64,000 nucleotides of DNA from positions 62,001 through 126,000 of the forward strand of contig JAJFGN010000001.1 of the NCBI GenBank assembly GCA_021776115.1. The letters run 5' to 3'. This document shows positions 6,108-14,037 of this stretch, piece after piece. The first letter of the stretch is position 1. Each line of letters opens with the position of its first letter. The DNA is from Kiloniellaceae bacterium (GTDB lineage: Bacteria > Pseudomonadota > Alphaproteobacteria > Kiloniellales > J153). The notes under the pieces were generated by a model. It searched no databases and was not told the origin of the DNA. It saw only the letters and a program-made list of their open reading frames with translations. A program made the position numbers and the translations under genes.

Positions 6108-8531
6108 GCCGCGCATCCTGGCGCCCTCAGGATCGAGCAAGGGTTGAGTGATCAGTGTAGCCGGGCGCATGTCGCCTAGAATCTCGATTTCGAACTTGGC
6201 GCCCTCCGCGATCATGCTCACGGGCACGAAGCCGAGCGCGACCGACTTCTCCACGAAGTGGGCATAGCCACCCGAGGTCACGAAGCCCACGACCTTGCCA
6301 TCCTTCCAAATCGGTTCGTCCGCCACCACATCCGCGTCCTCGGCGTCGACCACAAAGGTGCTCAGAAGCCGTTCCGGGGGGGTGTCACGAGCGATGACGG
6401 CCGCGTCGCGCCCGATGAAATCGTTCTTCTTGAAAGAAATGAAGCGGTCCAGCCCGGTCTCGGCCGGGGTGTAGTCGGGTTTGAATTCGCGCAACCAAGA
6501 TCCAAACGACTTCTCCAGGCGCAGCGACATCATGGCCCGCATGCCGAAGGGGGTCAGCCCCAGGTCGGCTCCGGCTTCCTCCAGGGCCGTGTAAAGCGCC
6601 ACCTGATGGCGGCGATCGACATAGATCTCGTAGCCCAAATCCCCGGTATAGGAAATCCGGCACACGAGCGCGGGCACCAGACCGACTTCCATTCTGCGGG
6701 CCGAGAGGAAGGAGAACGCTTGGTTCGAAACGTCGTCGCGCGTGACCCGCTCCAGCAGCGCGCGGGCGTTGGGGCCGGCGATCTGAAAGCCGACCCGGTC
6801 CCGCGAAACGTTGCGAATCGCAACCCCGGACTTGGGCAGGTGAGCTTCGAACCAACGCATGTGATAGGCCTGCGCGGCATAGGAGGCCGTGACTTGGAAA
6901 CACTCCTCCGCCACCTTGGCCACCGTGAAGTCGCCGATGATCCGGCCGCTCTTGGCCAGCATCGGGGTCAGGGCCAAACGCCCCTCGCGTGGCATACGGT
7001 TGCCCATGATGTGATTGAGCCAAGACTCGGCGTCCGGCCCGGTGACATCGTATTTGCCGAAGTTATGAATCTCGTTGATGCCGACCTTGGTACGCACCGC
7101 GCGGCATTCCGCGCCGACAGGCCCGAAGGCGTTGGAGCGCCGGAACGACGGCGTCTCGAAACGGGGCTCACCCTCAGGCGCGAAATAGTTGACGTGCTCA
7201 AGTCCATAGCCGGACCCGAAGACGGCGCGCTTCGACTTCCATATGCCATAAGCAGGTGTGGTCTCCAGAGGCCGGCCCGCCGGCAGTTCCTCGTTAGGGT
7301 AGGTGATCGCGAAGCGGCGCTGATAATTCTCCGTCACCTTGATCCGTGTGAAGGTGTGGGTCGCGTAGTCGCCATAGCGGGCGACATCCATCGCGAAGAC
7401 ATCGCGCGACGGCTCGCCCTCCACCATCCATTCGGCGAGCGTCAGACCGACGCCGCCGCCCTGCGAGAACCCGGCCATCACCGCGCAGGCCGACCAGTAG
7501 TTGCGCAAACCCGGCACCGGGCCGATCAGGGGGTTGCCATCGGGTGCGAAGGTGAAGGGGCCATTGATAACCTGCTTGACGCCGGCCTCGCCCAGACAAG
7601 GATATCGGTGGAAGGAATTCTCCATAGGATCGCTGATGCGGTCCAGGTTGTCGGGCAGAAGCTCGTGCCCGAAGTCCCAACTCGTGCCGTCGACTCCCCA
7701 GGGTGTCGCGTCCTGCTCGTAGAACCCGATAACCAGGCCACGGCCTTCCTGGCGTAAATAGGTGCCGCCAACCGGGTCCATGACATGCGGCAGCTCGTGG
7801 TCGCGCTCATAGACTTCCGGAATGTCGCCGGTCACGAGGTACTGGTGCTCCATCGCGTGGAGCGGCAGGAAGACACCCGCCATCGCGCCGACTTCGCGCG
7901 CCCATAGGCCGGCCGCGTTGACGACGTGCTCGGCATGGATCGTGCCTTGCTCGGTGACCACGTCCCAGGTCCCGTCGGCGCATGGATTTAGCTCCAACAC
8001 GCGGTTGCGCAGGGTGATCTCGGCGCCCTGCGCCCGCGCCGCCTTGGCGTAAGCGTGCGTGGTACCCGAGGGATCGAGGTGACCGTCGAGCGGATCGTAA
8101 AGCGCACCCAGGACGCCTTCGGTATTGGTGATCGGGCTGAGCTTGCGAATCTCGTCCGGACCGACGAGCTCGGTCTCCAGTCCCATGTGCCGGTGCTTGG
8201 CGCGCTCGGCCTTCAGGTAGTCCATACGTTCCGGCGCGGTCGCGATGGTCAGGCCGCCGACATGATGCAAGCCGCAGGGCTGGCCGCTGATCTCCTCCAA
8301 TTCCTTATAGAGCTTGATGGTATAGCCCTGCAGCGCCGAGATGTTTGGATCGGCGTTGATGGTGTGAAACCCACCGGCCGCGTGCCAGGTCGATCCCGAG
8401 GTCAGCTCCGAGCGCTCGATCAGGACCACGTCTTTCCAGCCTAGCTTCGTCAGATGATAGAGAACGCTGCAACCGACCACGCCGCCACCGATGACGGCCA
8501 CCCGAACGTCCGTTTTCATAGCCTGCCCCAT
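6105..8531 (-). CDS. FAD-dependent amine dehydrogenase, dimethylglycine/sarcosine dehydrogenase-like, with GcvT domain
   Basis: 808 residues with the four-part layout of the family: an N-terminal DAO FAD domain (GGGVVGCSVLYHL near residue 15; STWHAAGGF near residue 50, where the His is the expected covalent FAD attachment), an FAO_M linker near 380-430, a GCV_T tetrahydrofolate domain about 430-700 and a GCV_T_C barrel about 710-800. Such enzymes oxidise N-methyl groups of dimethylglycine, sarcosine or similar amines and pass formaldehyde to THF as methylene-THF. Met5 (8519), preceded by GGGGCAGG, may be the true start. It heads a minus-strand cluster with HAD, MDR and PuuE-like genes. The TAG stop lies inside the right inverted repeat of a MITE, so the natural C-terminus may have been replaced. 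Substrate not determined by sequence. Confidence 0.88.
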   Translation of the reverse strand: MGQAMKTDVRVAVIGGGVVGCSVLYHLTKLGWKDVVLIERSELTSGSTWHAAGGFHTINADPNISALQGYTIKLYKELEEISGQPCGLHHVGGLTIATAPERMDYLKAERAKHRHMGLETELVGPDEIRKLSPITNTEGVLGALYDPLDGHLDPSGTTHAYAKAARAQGAEITLRNRVLELNPCADGTWDVVTEQGTIHAEHVVNAAGLWAREVGAMAGVFLPLHAMEHQYLVTGDIPEVYERDHELPHVMDPVGGTYLRQEGRGLVIGFYEQDATPWGVDGTSWDFGHELLPDNLDRISDPMENSFHRYPCLGEAGVKQVINGPFTFAPDGNPLIGPVPGLRNYWSACAVMAGFSQGGGVGLTLAEWMVEGEPSRDVFAMDVARYGDYATHTFTRIKVTENYQRRFAITYPNEELPAGRPLETTPAYGIWKSKRAVFGSGYGLEHVNYFAPEGEPRFETPSFRRSNAFGPVGAECRAVRTKVGINEIHNFGKYDVTGPDAESWLNHIMGNRMPREGRLALTPMLAKSGRIIGDFTVAKVAEECFQVTASYAAQAYHMRWFEAHLPKSGVAIRNVSRDRVGFQIAGPNARALLERVTRDDVSNQAFSFLSARRMEVGLVPALVCRISYTGDLGYEIYVDRRHQVALYTALEEAGADLGLTPFGMRAMMSLRLEKSFGSWLREFKPDYTPAETGLDRFISFKKNDFIGRDAAVIARDTPPERLLSTFVVDAEDADVVADEPIWKDGKVVGFVTSGGYAHFVEKSVALGFVPVSMIAEGAKFEIEILGDMRPATLITQPLLDPEGARMRG

Positions 8532-8645
8532 CTTTCGTTGTCCCGGGCCAGTGCTGCCCGGTCCCGCGCCCCTCGTCTGCCACGAAAGCGCCGGAATATT
8601 TAATGAAATCGACGACGGCGAGGCAATGCCCCCGCCAAGCGGGGC

Positions 8646-9377
8646 TCAGGGCTTCTCGACCGCCTCCGCCATCGCGGCCATTGTCGGAAACAGGAAGTCC
8701 ACGTCCGGACGCTCCGGGACCAGCGCGGTCGCCCCCCAGTCGCCGCCCTGTGACAGCCCCTGACGGTCGATCCAAGCCTTGGCGAGCCCGAAGGCACTGG
8801 CCGGCACGTGATCGTGGAACAGGCTTTGGGCCGTGTGCAGGATATCGCCGGCCTTAAGCCCCAAGTCCTCGGGCAAATGCTTTAGCAGGTAGTCGAAATT
8901 CGCCGGCGCCGGCTTGTAAGACCCGACGTCCTCCGCCGTATAGACGGCGTCGAAGGCGACCCCCAGCTTCCGGTTCGAGGCGGCGAACCCGGCCCGGTTC
9001 ACGTTGGAAAGAATGACCAACTTGTAGTGCTTTTTCAGGATCCGCAGTGCGTCCGCCGTATCGGGAAACGCGGGCCAGTGCGGAACCGACGCTCCGAAAG
9101 CGGCATCCAGTTCCGTGCTGGACCGCAGATCGAAACGGCGGGCAAGCGCGCCGTGCACCTGTTTGAGAACCTCCGGATAGAGCATATCCGGGGTCCGCCT
9201 CTGCTGCGTGCCTTCCTCCTCCGCGAAAGCCCCCAGGGCAAGACCGCGCGTCACGTTGTCATAGGCGTTTTCCATCAGAAGCGGCTGCAGGGCGTCCCAA
9301 ATGCCGCTCTCCCAGTCGATCAAAGTGCCGTAGCAATCGAAAGTGAGAACCTTAAAGTCGGTCAATTCTTTGGCCAT
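8646..9377 (-). CDS. haloacid dehalogenase type II (HAD superfamily)
   Basis: 243 residues; ATG 9377 is preceded by CGGAG. HAD motifs are in order: motif I FDCYGTLIDWE with nucleophile Asp near residue 15, motif II LSNVNR with Ser/Asn near residue 125, motif III Lys in GSYKPAPANF near 155, and motif IV acidic region around HTAQSLFHDH. The absence of a standard DxD in motif I and the FDCYGTLIDW signature fit L-2-haloacid dehalogenases rather than phosphatases, although many members annotated this way act on other small molecules. It lies between the DMGDH-like flavoprotein and the MDR reductase, and 20 bp separate it from the latter, so co-transcription is likely. Confidence 0.85.
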   Translation of the reverse strand: MAKELTDFKVLTFDCYGTLIDWESGIWDALQPLLMENAYDNVTRGLALGAFAEEEGTQQRRTPDMLYPEVLKQVHGALARRFDLRSSTELDAAFGASVPHWPAFPDTADALRILKKHYKLVILSNVNRAGFAASNRKLGVAFDAVYTAEDVGSYKPAPANFDYLLKHLPEDLGLKAGDILHTAQSLFHDHVPASAFGLAKAWIDRQGLSQGGDWGATALVPERPDVDFLFPTMAAMAEAVEKP

Positions 9378-9397
9378 GGCAGACTCCGGGTCGGGGA

Positions 9398-10402
9398 TTA
9401 AATCGCGATGACAACCTTGCCCAAGTGAGCCGCACCCTGCATGCGGCGATACGCGGCCGGGGCATCCTCGAAGGTGACACGGGAATCGATCAAGGGGCGG
9501 GTCTCGTGCGCGGTTAGGGCGCGGGCCATGTCCTCGAACATGATTTTGTTACCGACATAGATGCCTTGCAAGCGAAGCGATTTGCGCATCACGCCGGTGG
9601 GGTCGATCTTGCCCCCGGTCAGCACGCCGACCAGGCCGATGGCGCCCCCGACCCGAACCGCCTGAATCGATTTCTCCAAGGTGCCGGGCCCACCGACCTC
9701 CGCGACCAGATCGACGCCGCGCCCATCGGTCAATTCCAAGACCTTCTTTTCCCAATCGGGCTCGGCGCGGTAGTTGATCGTCTGCCAAGCCCCAAGCTCG
9801 ACCGCGCGCGCCAGCTTCTCGTCGCTGCTCGATGTCACGATGGCGCGGGCGCCGTGCAGGCGGGCGAATTGCAACGCAAAGATCGAGACCCCGCCGGTAC
9901 CGAGAATCAGAACCCTATCGCCCGCCTTGATCTGGCCGAGCCCGACCACGATGTGCCAGGCGGTCAAACCCGCGCACGGCAGGGTCGCGGCCTCCTCGTA
10001 AGACAGATGCGCCGGAATTGAGGCCACGCCGTCCTGTTCCAGCACGGCGTGGTCGCACAAAACCCCGTCGATGGGTCCGCCCAAGGCGCTGGCCATGGCC
10101 TCGGCCGTGATGCCGCCCGCGATCCAGTTCTGAAAGAACATGCCAACCACACGGTCGCCGGGCCTGAATCGCGTGACCCCCTCGCCCACTTCAACGACAT
10201 CGCCGGCGCCATCCGAATTGGGAATGCGTGGATAGGCGATGCCCCGGGCCGGCGGGTCCAGAATGTTTAGGAGATCGCGGTAGTTGATCGAATTAGCGCG
10301 CATCCGCACCAGAACCTGGCCCGGACCGGGCCGCGGCGTGGGGCGCTCGGCCAAGTGCAACGCATCGATGCCATCGGCCGAACGAATCTCGTATGCCTTC
10401 AT
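9398..10402 (-). CDS. zinc-independent MDR-family NAD(P)H oxidoreductase
   Basis: 334 residues, typical length of medium-chain dehydrogenase/reductases. The N-terminal GroES-like fold shows NSINYRDLLNI and GAGDVVEVGEGVTRFRPGDRV; the Rossmann motif is ILGTGGVSIFALQFARLHGA near residues 165-185. The structural four-cysteine zinc lobe is absent and the catalytic zinc Cys position carries Tyr/Arg, so it resembles the NADPH:quinone reductase/enoyl-reductase branch. Substrate unknown. It is 21 bp upstream (in transcription sense) of the HAD gene and 21 bp after the PuuE-like gene. Confidence 0.85.
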   Translation of the reverse strand: MKAYEIRSADGIDALHLAERPTPRPGPGQVLVRMRANSINYRDLLNILDPPARGIAYPRIPNSDGAGDVVEVGEGVTRFRPGDRVVGMFFQNWIAGGITAEAMASALGGPIDGVLCDHAVLEQDGVASIPAHLSYEEAATLPCAGLTAWHIVVGLGQIKAGDRVLILGTGGVSIFALQFARLHGARAIVTSSSDEKLARAVELGAWQTINYRAEPDWEKKVLELTDGRGVDLVAEVGGPGTLEKSIQAVRVGGAIGLVGVLTGGKIDPTGVMRKSLRLQGIYVGNKIMFEDMARALTAHETRPLIDSRVTFEDAPAAYRRMQGAAHLGKVVIAI

Positions 10403-10423
10403 GGGAACTCCCTTCGCCGGCGC

Positions 10424-11323
10424 TTAAGAGGGTGGATGCACTTTTCGCCAATGGCGCGCGATCTCACTGCGCCCGGCAATCCAAACCTTGTCGTGCTCCA
10501 GCACGTAATCCAGAAAGCGCGCCAAGCCGCCGATCCGCCCCGGATGGCCGATCAAGCGCGGATGCAGCGACACGGTCATCAGGCGCGGTGTTACCGCACC
10601 TTCTTCGTAGAGCCAATCGAAACCGTCCTTCATGTAGGTGAAAAAATCACCGGCCAGATTGAAGCCCTGCGCGCGGGAAAAACGGCTGTCGTTGTTATCG
10701 AGACTGTGCGGAACGACGAGATGGTTATGACCGCCATGCCTGACCCAAAAAGGTAAGTCGTCGTTGTGATCGTCGCAGTCGTAAAGAAAGCCGCCGTGTT
10801 CGATCAGCAGGCGGCGGGTGTTCAGGCTGGGGCGCCCCGTATACCAGCCGAGCGGACGCTTGCCGGCCAAACGCTCGATGGTCTCGACCGTGCGCGCGAT
10901 ATCGGCGCGCTCTTCGTCTTCGGGCATGTCGGCGTAATCGATCCAGCGCCAGCCGTGACCGGCAAGATCGCAATTCATAACCGCGATCTTTTCGCCCACC
11001 GCCGGGTTGCGCGCCAGCGCCAAGCCAACGGCATAAATTGTCGGGGCGACGCCGCGCGCCTGGAATAGATCGAGCACGCGCCAGATACCGACCCGGCTCC
11101 CGTACTCGTAGAGTGACTCGATCAAGCGGTCGCGGCGGCCGGGCACCGCTGGCGCCACCGCGAGGTCGGAGAGGATCGTCTCGCCATGCGGATCGCCATC
11201 CAGGATCGAAGTCTCCGCCCCCTCCTCCAGGTTGACAACGAAGCTGAGCGCCACACGCGCGCCGCCGGGCCAACGCGGATCGGGCGGCGCGGCACCGTAG
11301 CCAATGAAGTCGCGGTCTGTCAT
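10424..11323 (-). CDS. polysaccharide-deacetylase-family protein, PuuE-type allantoinase-like
   Basis: 299 residues from ATG 11323, chosen because AGGGAAGAA lies just upstream and the conserved family start RDFIGYGAAPPDPRWPGGAR follows directly; a longer frame to 11377 is unlikely. The sequence shows the NodB-like fold with LSFVVNLEEGAE, AVMNCDLAGHGWRWIDYADM, RPLGWYTGRPSLNTRRLL and a C-terminal LHPRLIGHPGR. PuuE proteins hydrolyse allantoin to allantoate without metal-binding amidohydrolase motifs; other members act on related amides. No other purine-degradation gene (uricase, UraD, allantoicase) is in the window, so the role in this amine-catabolic neighbourhood is open. Confidence 0.8.
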   Translation of the reverse strand: MTDRDFIGYGAAPPDPRWPGGARVALSFVVNLEEGAETSILDGDPHGETILSDLAVAPAVPGRRDRLIESLYEYGSRVGIWRVLDLFQARGVAPTIYAVGLALARNPAVGEKIAVMNCDLAGHGWRWIDYADMPEDEERADIARTVETIERLAGKRPLGWYTGRPSLNTRRLLIEHGGFLYDCDDHNDDLPFWVRHGGHNHLVVPHSLDNNDSRFSRAQGFNLAGDFFTYMKDGFDWLYEEGAVTPRLMTVSLHPRLIGHPGRIGGLARFLDYVLEHDKVWIAGRSEIARHWRKVHPPS

Positions 11324-11403
11324 GGTTTCTTCCCTGGTCAGGCGTCGAATGAAAGGCCGAAGCGCCCGAAGATGCAAGGACCACGCGCGATGGAGAAGGG
11401 CCG

Positions 11404-11760
11404 ATGGCGAAAGAATACTTGGAACGCTTGGAGGCGATGTTACAGCCTGCGGTTCGGGCGCTTGACGGCCAGGTCCCTGTCGAGATCAAACACTTCTTCA
11501 GCGGCGCAGCCGCCTATGCCGACGGTCGAATCTGTATCAGCTTAACGCCCGTCGGTCTGGCAATGAAGTTGCCGGAGAACAGCCGGACCCGGTTGCTGAA
11601 GACCGGCGCCAAAGCCTTGCGGTATTTCCCCAAGGGCCCGATCAAGAAAGACTACGTCGTCCTTCCGCCGTCGATCCGGGATGACAAGCGCAAGCTGAAG
11701 TATTGGGCCAAACGATCGCTGACCTACGCGCTGACGTTGCCAAAGCCGAAGCGCAAGTAG
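11404..11760 (+). CDS. TfoX/Sxy N-terminal-domain-like small protein
   Basis: 118 residues from ATG with a purine-rich GAGAAGGGCCG upstream. The pattern FFSGAAAYADGRICISLTP, a central region of hydrophobic and basic residues, FPKGPIKKDYVVLPPSIRDD and KLKYWAKRSLTYAL matches the TfoX_N fold (a small alpha/beta domain that in gamma-proteobacteria is linked to competence regulation). The C-terminal TfoX helix-hairpin domain is missing, as is common in alphaproteobacterial members of unknown role. Divergent from the PuuE-like gene with 80 bp between starts. Confidence 0.7.
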   Translation: MAKEYLERLEAMLQPAVRALDGQVPVEIKHFFSGAAAYADGRICISLTPVGLAMKLPENSRTRLLKTGAKALRYFPKGPIKKDYVVLPPSIRDDKRKLKYWAKRSLTYALTLPKPKRK

Positions 11761-11894
11761 CCGCCAAGCGCGGCGGCAAGACGGACTGGTTCTGTCGAAT
11801 CGCAGTCAGTGGGCGTCGGGTGCGGACTAAGCGGGCTTTGGCCTCGCTCCTATCGTTGCGCGCAACAACGACCTGCGTTTTAGGGAGTCCGACC

Positions 11895-13238
11895 ATGGCC
11901 ATGCCGACCCACGTGAAAACCGTCATCATCGGGGCCGGCATTCACGGCCTCTCGACCGCCTGGCACCTGGCGGCGAAGCTGGAGGCCCAAGGCAAAGGCG
12001 GCGGTCAGGACGTTCTGGTGATCGACAAGACCGGTATCGGCGCCGGCGCCAGCGGTATCGCCTGCGGCGTGGTGCGCAACAACTACTTTCAGCCGGCGAT
12101 GCGCGAGCTGATGGCGCAATGCGTCGAGGTCTGGGAAAGCGACCCCAAAGCCTTCAGCTACCACCCCGTTGGCTATATGCAGATCTCGCCCGAATCGATG
12201 CGCGCGGACGTCGCCAGCATCCACGCCCAGCAAAAAGACATCGGCTACGAGTCCGTTTTTGTCGAGGGCGAGAGCGAGTCGATGGACTACATGAAGGGCC
12301 TGTTCAACGATTGGCAGGCCAAGGGCATCACCTCGGTCCTGCACGAAAAGAAAGGCGGCTACGCCAACAACACGGCGGCTGTCTACGGTTTAGCAACCAA
12401 GGCCGAGAACCTGAGCGTGCGTATCCTGTCGGGGGTCACGGTGACCGGCTTCCGCGCCGGCCATAATTCCGCCGCGGTGAACGCGGTCGAGACCGACAAG
12501 GGCGTCATCGAATGCGATCAGGTCGTGGTCGCCGCCGGTCCTTGGGTGAGCCAGATCTGGAACATGCTGGAATTGCCTAAGACAGTCTCGATCAAGGGAA
12601 GCGACGGCGCCCTGCACGAGGGGATCGATACCTGGCGCTATTGGTGCCTGGAGGAAGGCACGCTCGGTGTCGATCCGGAATTGCAAAAGACCAACGACGG
12701 CAAGATGCCGCCGGTCATTCATGTCGACACCGACGCGCCCTTGTATTCGGACGTCGACGGCTCGCTCATCACCGAGGAGATGTGGGGCCTTTACTACAAG
12801 CCCGACTTCAACTTCGGCGGCATACAGGGCGGCGCCATGCCCTACAAAGTCGAGACCCCGGTCGACAAGGTCGCGCTCGACCCCTACGGCCCGGAGTCGC
12901 CGGAGTTCATTGTGGACGATAATTTCGCCCACATGTGGTGCTCCGCGCTGGCGTTCTGCCAAAAGCGCTTCGAGGGCCAGATCAAGTATTACAAGAAGGA
13001 AGCCTCGGGCGGCCTGGGCTGCTTCACGCCGGATTCCTTCCCGGTATTCGATAGGTTTCGCGAGAACGTTTATGTCATCGCGGACTCGAACCACGGTTAC
13101 AAGATGATCGGCGTCGGCAAGCTGGTCGCGGAGGAACTGTGCGGCGAAAAGAGCCGCCTGCTCGAGCCCTTCCGCTTCTCGCGCTACGCCGAAGGCAAGC
13201 TGCACCCGACCAGCAACAGCCCCTTTCCTTGGAGTTGA
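11895..13238 (+). CDS. FAD-dependent oxidoreductase (DAO family, sarcosine oxidase beta-like)
   Basis: 447 residues from ATG 11895 with GGGAG eight bases upstream; the open frame continues further upstream but that part overlaps the TfoX-like gene and has no family resemblance. The Rossmann dinucleotide motif VIIGAGIHGLSTAWHLA is at residues about 8-24, followed by VIDKTGIGAGASGIACGVVRNNYFQPAM, resembling monomeric sarcosine or related N-methyl amine oxidases. The C-terminus has GLGCFTPDSFPVFDR and ADSNHGYKMIGVGK, the FAD-binding end of the family. It lacks a GcvT domain, so any formaldehyde would be released or handled by a partner. Substrate not assigned; it sits near other methylamine catabolic genes. 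Confidence 0.85.
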   Translation: MAMPTHVKTVIIGAGIHGLSTAWHLAAKLEAQGKGGGQDVLVIDKTGIGAGASGIACGVVRNNYFQPAMRELMAQCVEVWESDPKAFSYHPVGYMQISPESMRADVASIHAQQKDIGYESVFVEGESESMDYMKGLFNDWQAKGITSVLHEKKGGYANNTAAVYGLATKAENLSVRILSGVTVTGFRAGHNSAAVNAVETDKGVIECDQVVVAAGPWVSQIWNMLELPKTVSIKGSDGALHEGIDTWRYWCLEEGTLGVDPELQKTNDGKMPPVIHVDTDAPLYSDVDGSLITEEMWGLYYKPDFNFGGIQGGAMPYKVETPVDKVALDPYGPESPEFIVDDNFAHMWCSALAFCQKRFEGQIKYYKKEASGGLGCFTPDSFPVFDRFRENVYVIADSNHGYKMIGVGKLVAEELCGEKSRLLEPFRFSRYAEGKLHPTSNSPFPWS

Positions 13239-13309
13239 TTGGCAAGACCAGTTAAACTACTGCCGTTTCGGCCGGCCGCTCGGCAATTGAATCCTTGGGG
13301 GAGGACAAC

Positions 13310-13504
13310 ATGAACATCATCCGTATCATCCTGGCGATCTTTCTGCCGCCGTTAGCGGCCTTTCTAACCGTCGGCATCGGCCTGCATTTCTGGCTCAACA
13401 TCTTACTGACCCTGTTCTTTTTCGTGCCCGGCGTGATTCACGCCCTCTGGCTCGTGGTGCGCCGCGCCGGCGGCAGCGCCAGCCCTACCCTACCCAAGGT
13501 TTAG
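13310..13504 (+). CDS. YqaE/Pmp3-family small membrane protein
   Basis: 64 residues from ATG 13310 with a strong GGGGGAGG site; a slightly longer frame begins at 13295 but places the ribosome site inside the gene. Two hydrophobic helices (IIRIILAIFLPPLAAFLTVG and FWLNILLTLFFFVPGVIHALW) with the conserved ILAIFLPPLA and FVPGVIHA signatures of UPF0057. These peptides insert in the cytoplasmic membrane and are often induced by salt or cold stress. Confidence 0.9.
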   Translation: MNIIRIILAIFLPPLAAFLTVGIGLHFWLNILLTLFFFVPGVIHALWLVVRRAGGSASPTLPKV

Positions 13505-13552
13505 CCGCTTTTCCGCCTCTATCGCCCACTCAGGCGTCGCCTAAACGCCCAG

Positions 13553-13570
13553 GTGTGACCTTCGTCACAC
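13553..13570. promoter_or_regulatory. CRP/FNR-family-like palindrome
   Basis: GTGTGACCTTCGTCACAC is a perfect inverted repeat with a 4-base centre, and its core is TGTGA, six bases, TCACA, the arrangement recognised by CRP-type regulators. It lies 49 bp after the YqaE stop codon and 168 bp before the candidate small ORF. No T-tract follows, so it is not a terminator. A second palindrome GTGATG-AC-CATCAC follows at 13588-13601. Confidence 0.5.
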
Positions 13571-13737
13571 GCGGCCTTCACGTTTTGGTGATGACCATCA
13601 CATCGGCCCCGGCCAAGCATCCCTAAATTCAAAGGCGTCCAAAGGAAGTTGGACGCTTACTCGGGCCCCACCCGGTCCACTGCCAGCCAAGACGGCCGGC
13701 GCGGGTGACGGCTTCGAGCCACAGGGAGGTTACCGGC

Positions 13738-13902
13738 GTGCGGTATTCAGTCGATCCAGCCATGACAAGGGAACCGACCGCGACGATCGCGGTTCGATCG
13801 CCCACCACGCGCGACGCGGGGAGCGACGCGTGGGCGGACGGTCACGATCCCCGGCAGATCGGAATACCGGACGGCCGCAGGTACGCTTGGCCACGCTTGT
13901 AG
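13738..13902 (+). CDS. candidate 54-residue small protein of unknown function
   Basis: GTG start at 13738 with AGGGAGG eight bases upstream, the best-placed ribosome site in this interval; an internal ATG at residue 9 is an alternative. The product is hydrophilic, rich in Asp, Arg, Thr and Pro (contains SPTTRDAGSDAWADG and IPDGRRYAWPRL), with no signal peptide, membrane segment or cysteine. No family is recognised. It is followed 61 bp later by a strong terminator. It could equally be a chance frame within a structured RNA. Confidence 0.35.
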   Translation: MRYSVDPAMTREPTATIAVRSPTTRDAGSDAWADGHDPRQIGIPDGRRYAWPRL

Positions 13903-13963
13903 CCGCTCAATGTCCGTGAGTGTCGGGTCATTCGAAGGTACTCGGACGATCCGGCCACGGGGA

Positions 13964-13998
13964 GGCCCCGCCAGGACGGCGGGGCCTTTTATTTTTTT
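13964..13998 (+). terminator. strong rho-independent terminator
   Basis: Stem GGCCCCGCC (13964-13972) and GGCGGGGCC (13978-13986), loop AGGAC, then a 12-base tract TTTTATTTTTTT. It can only act on plus-strand transcription, since on the opposite strand no T-run follows the hairpin. Confidence 0.92.
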
Positions 13999-14037
13999 GG
14001 AGTGACGCCGGACGAAACGGAATCGCCGGTTCGACGG

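Larger units (their letters stand above)
13505..14037. other. 533-bp region with regulatory palindromes, small ORF and terminator
   Basis: No standard gene is recognisable, but the region is structured. From left to right: an 18-bp perfect palindrome (13553-13570), a second palindrome (13588-13601), a perfect 8-bp hairpin GCGTCCAA/TTGGACGC near 13635-13656, a purine-rich AGGGAGG site before a 54-codon frame (13738-13902), and a strong plus-strand terminator (13964-13998). The terminator orientation implies a plus-strand transcript ending here, separate from the minus-strand aldolase gene. It is either a regulated small RNA, a small protein gene, or both. Confidence 0.5.

Noticed and set aside
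6258..7757. 499-codon plus-strand frame opposite the DMGDH-like gene
   Set aside because: It is antisense to a clear enzyme, has no family-like motif and arises from the GC-rich third-position bias.
13600..13998. RNase P, tmRNA, SRP or 6S RNA in the unannotated region
   Set aside because: None of the conserved sequence blocks of these RNAs is present, so no known RNA family is assigned.
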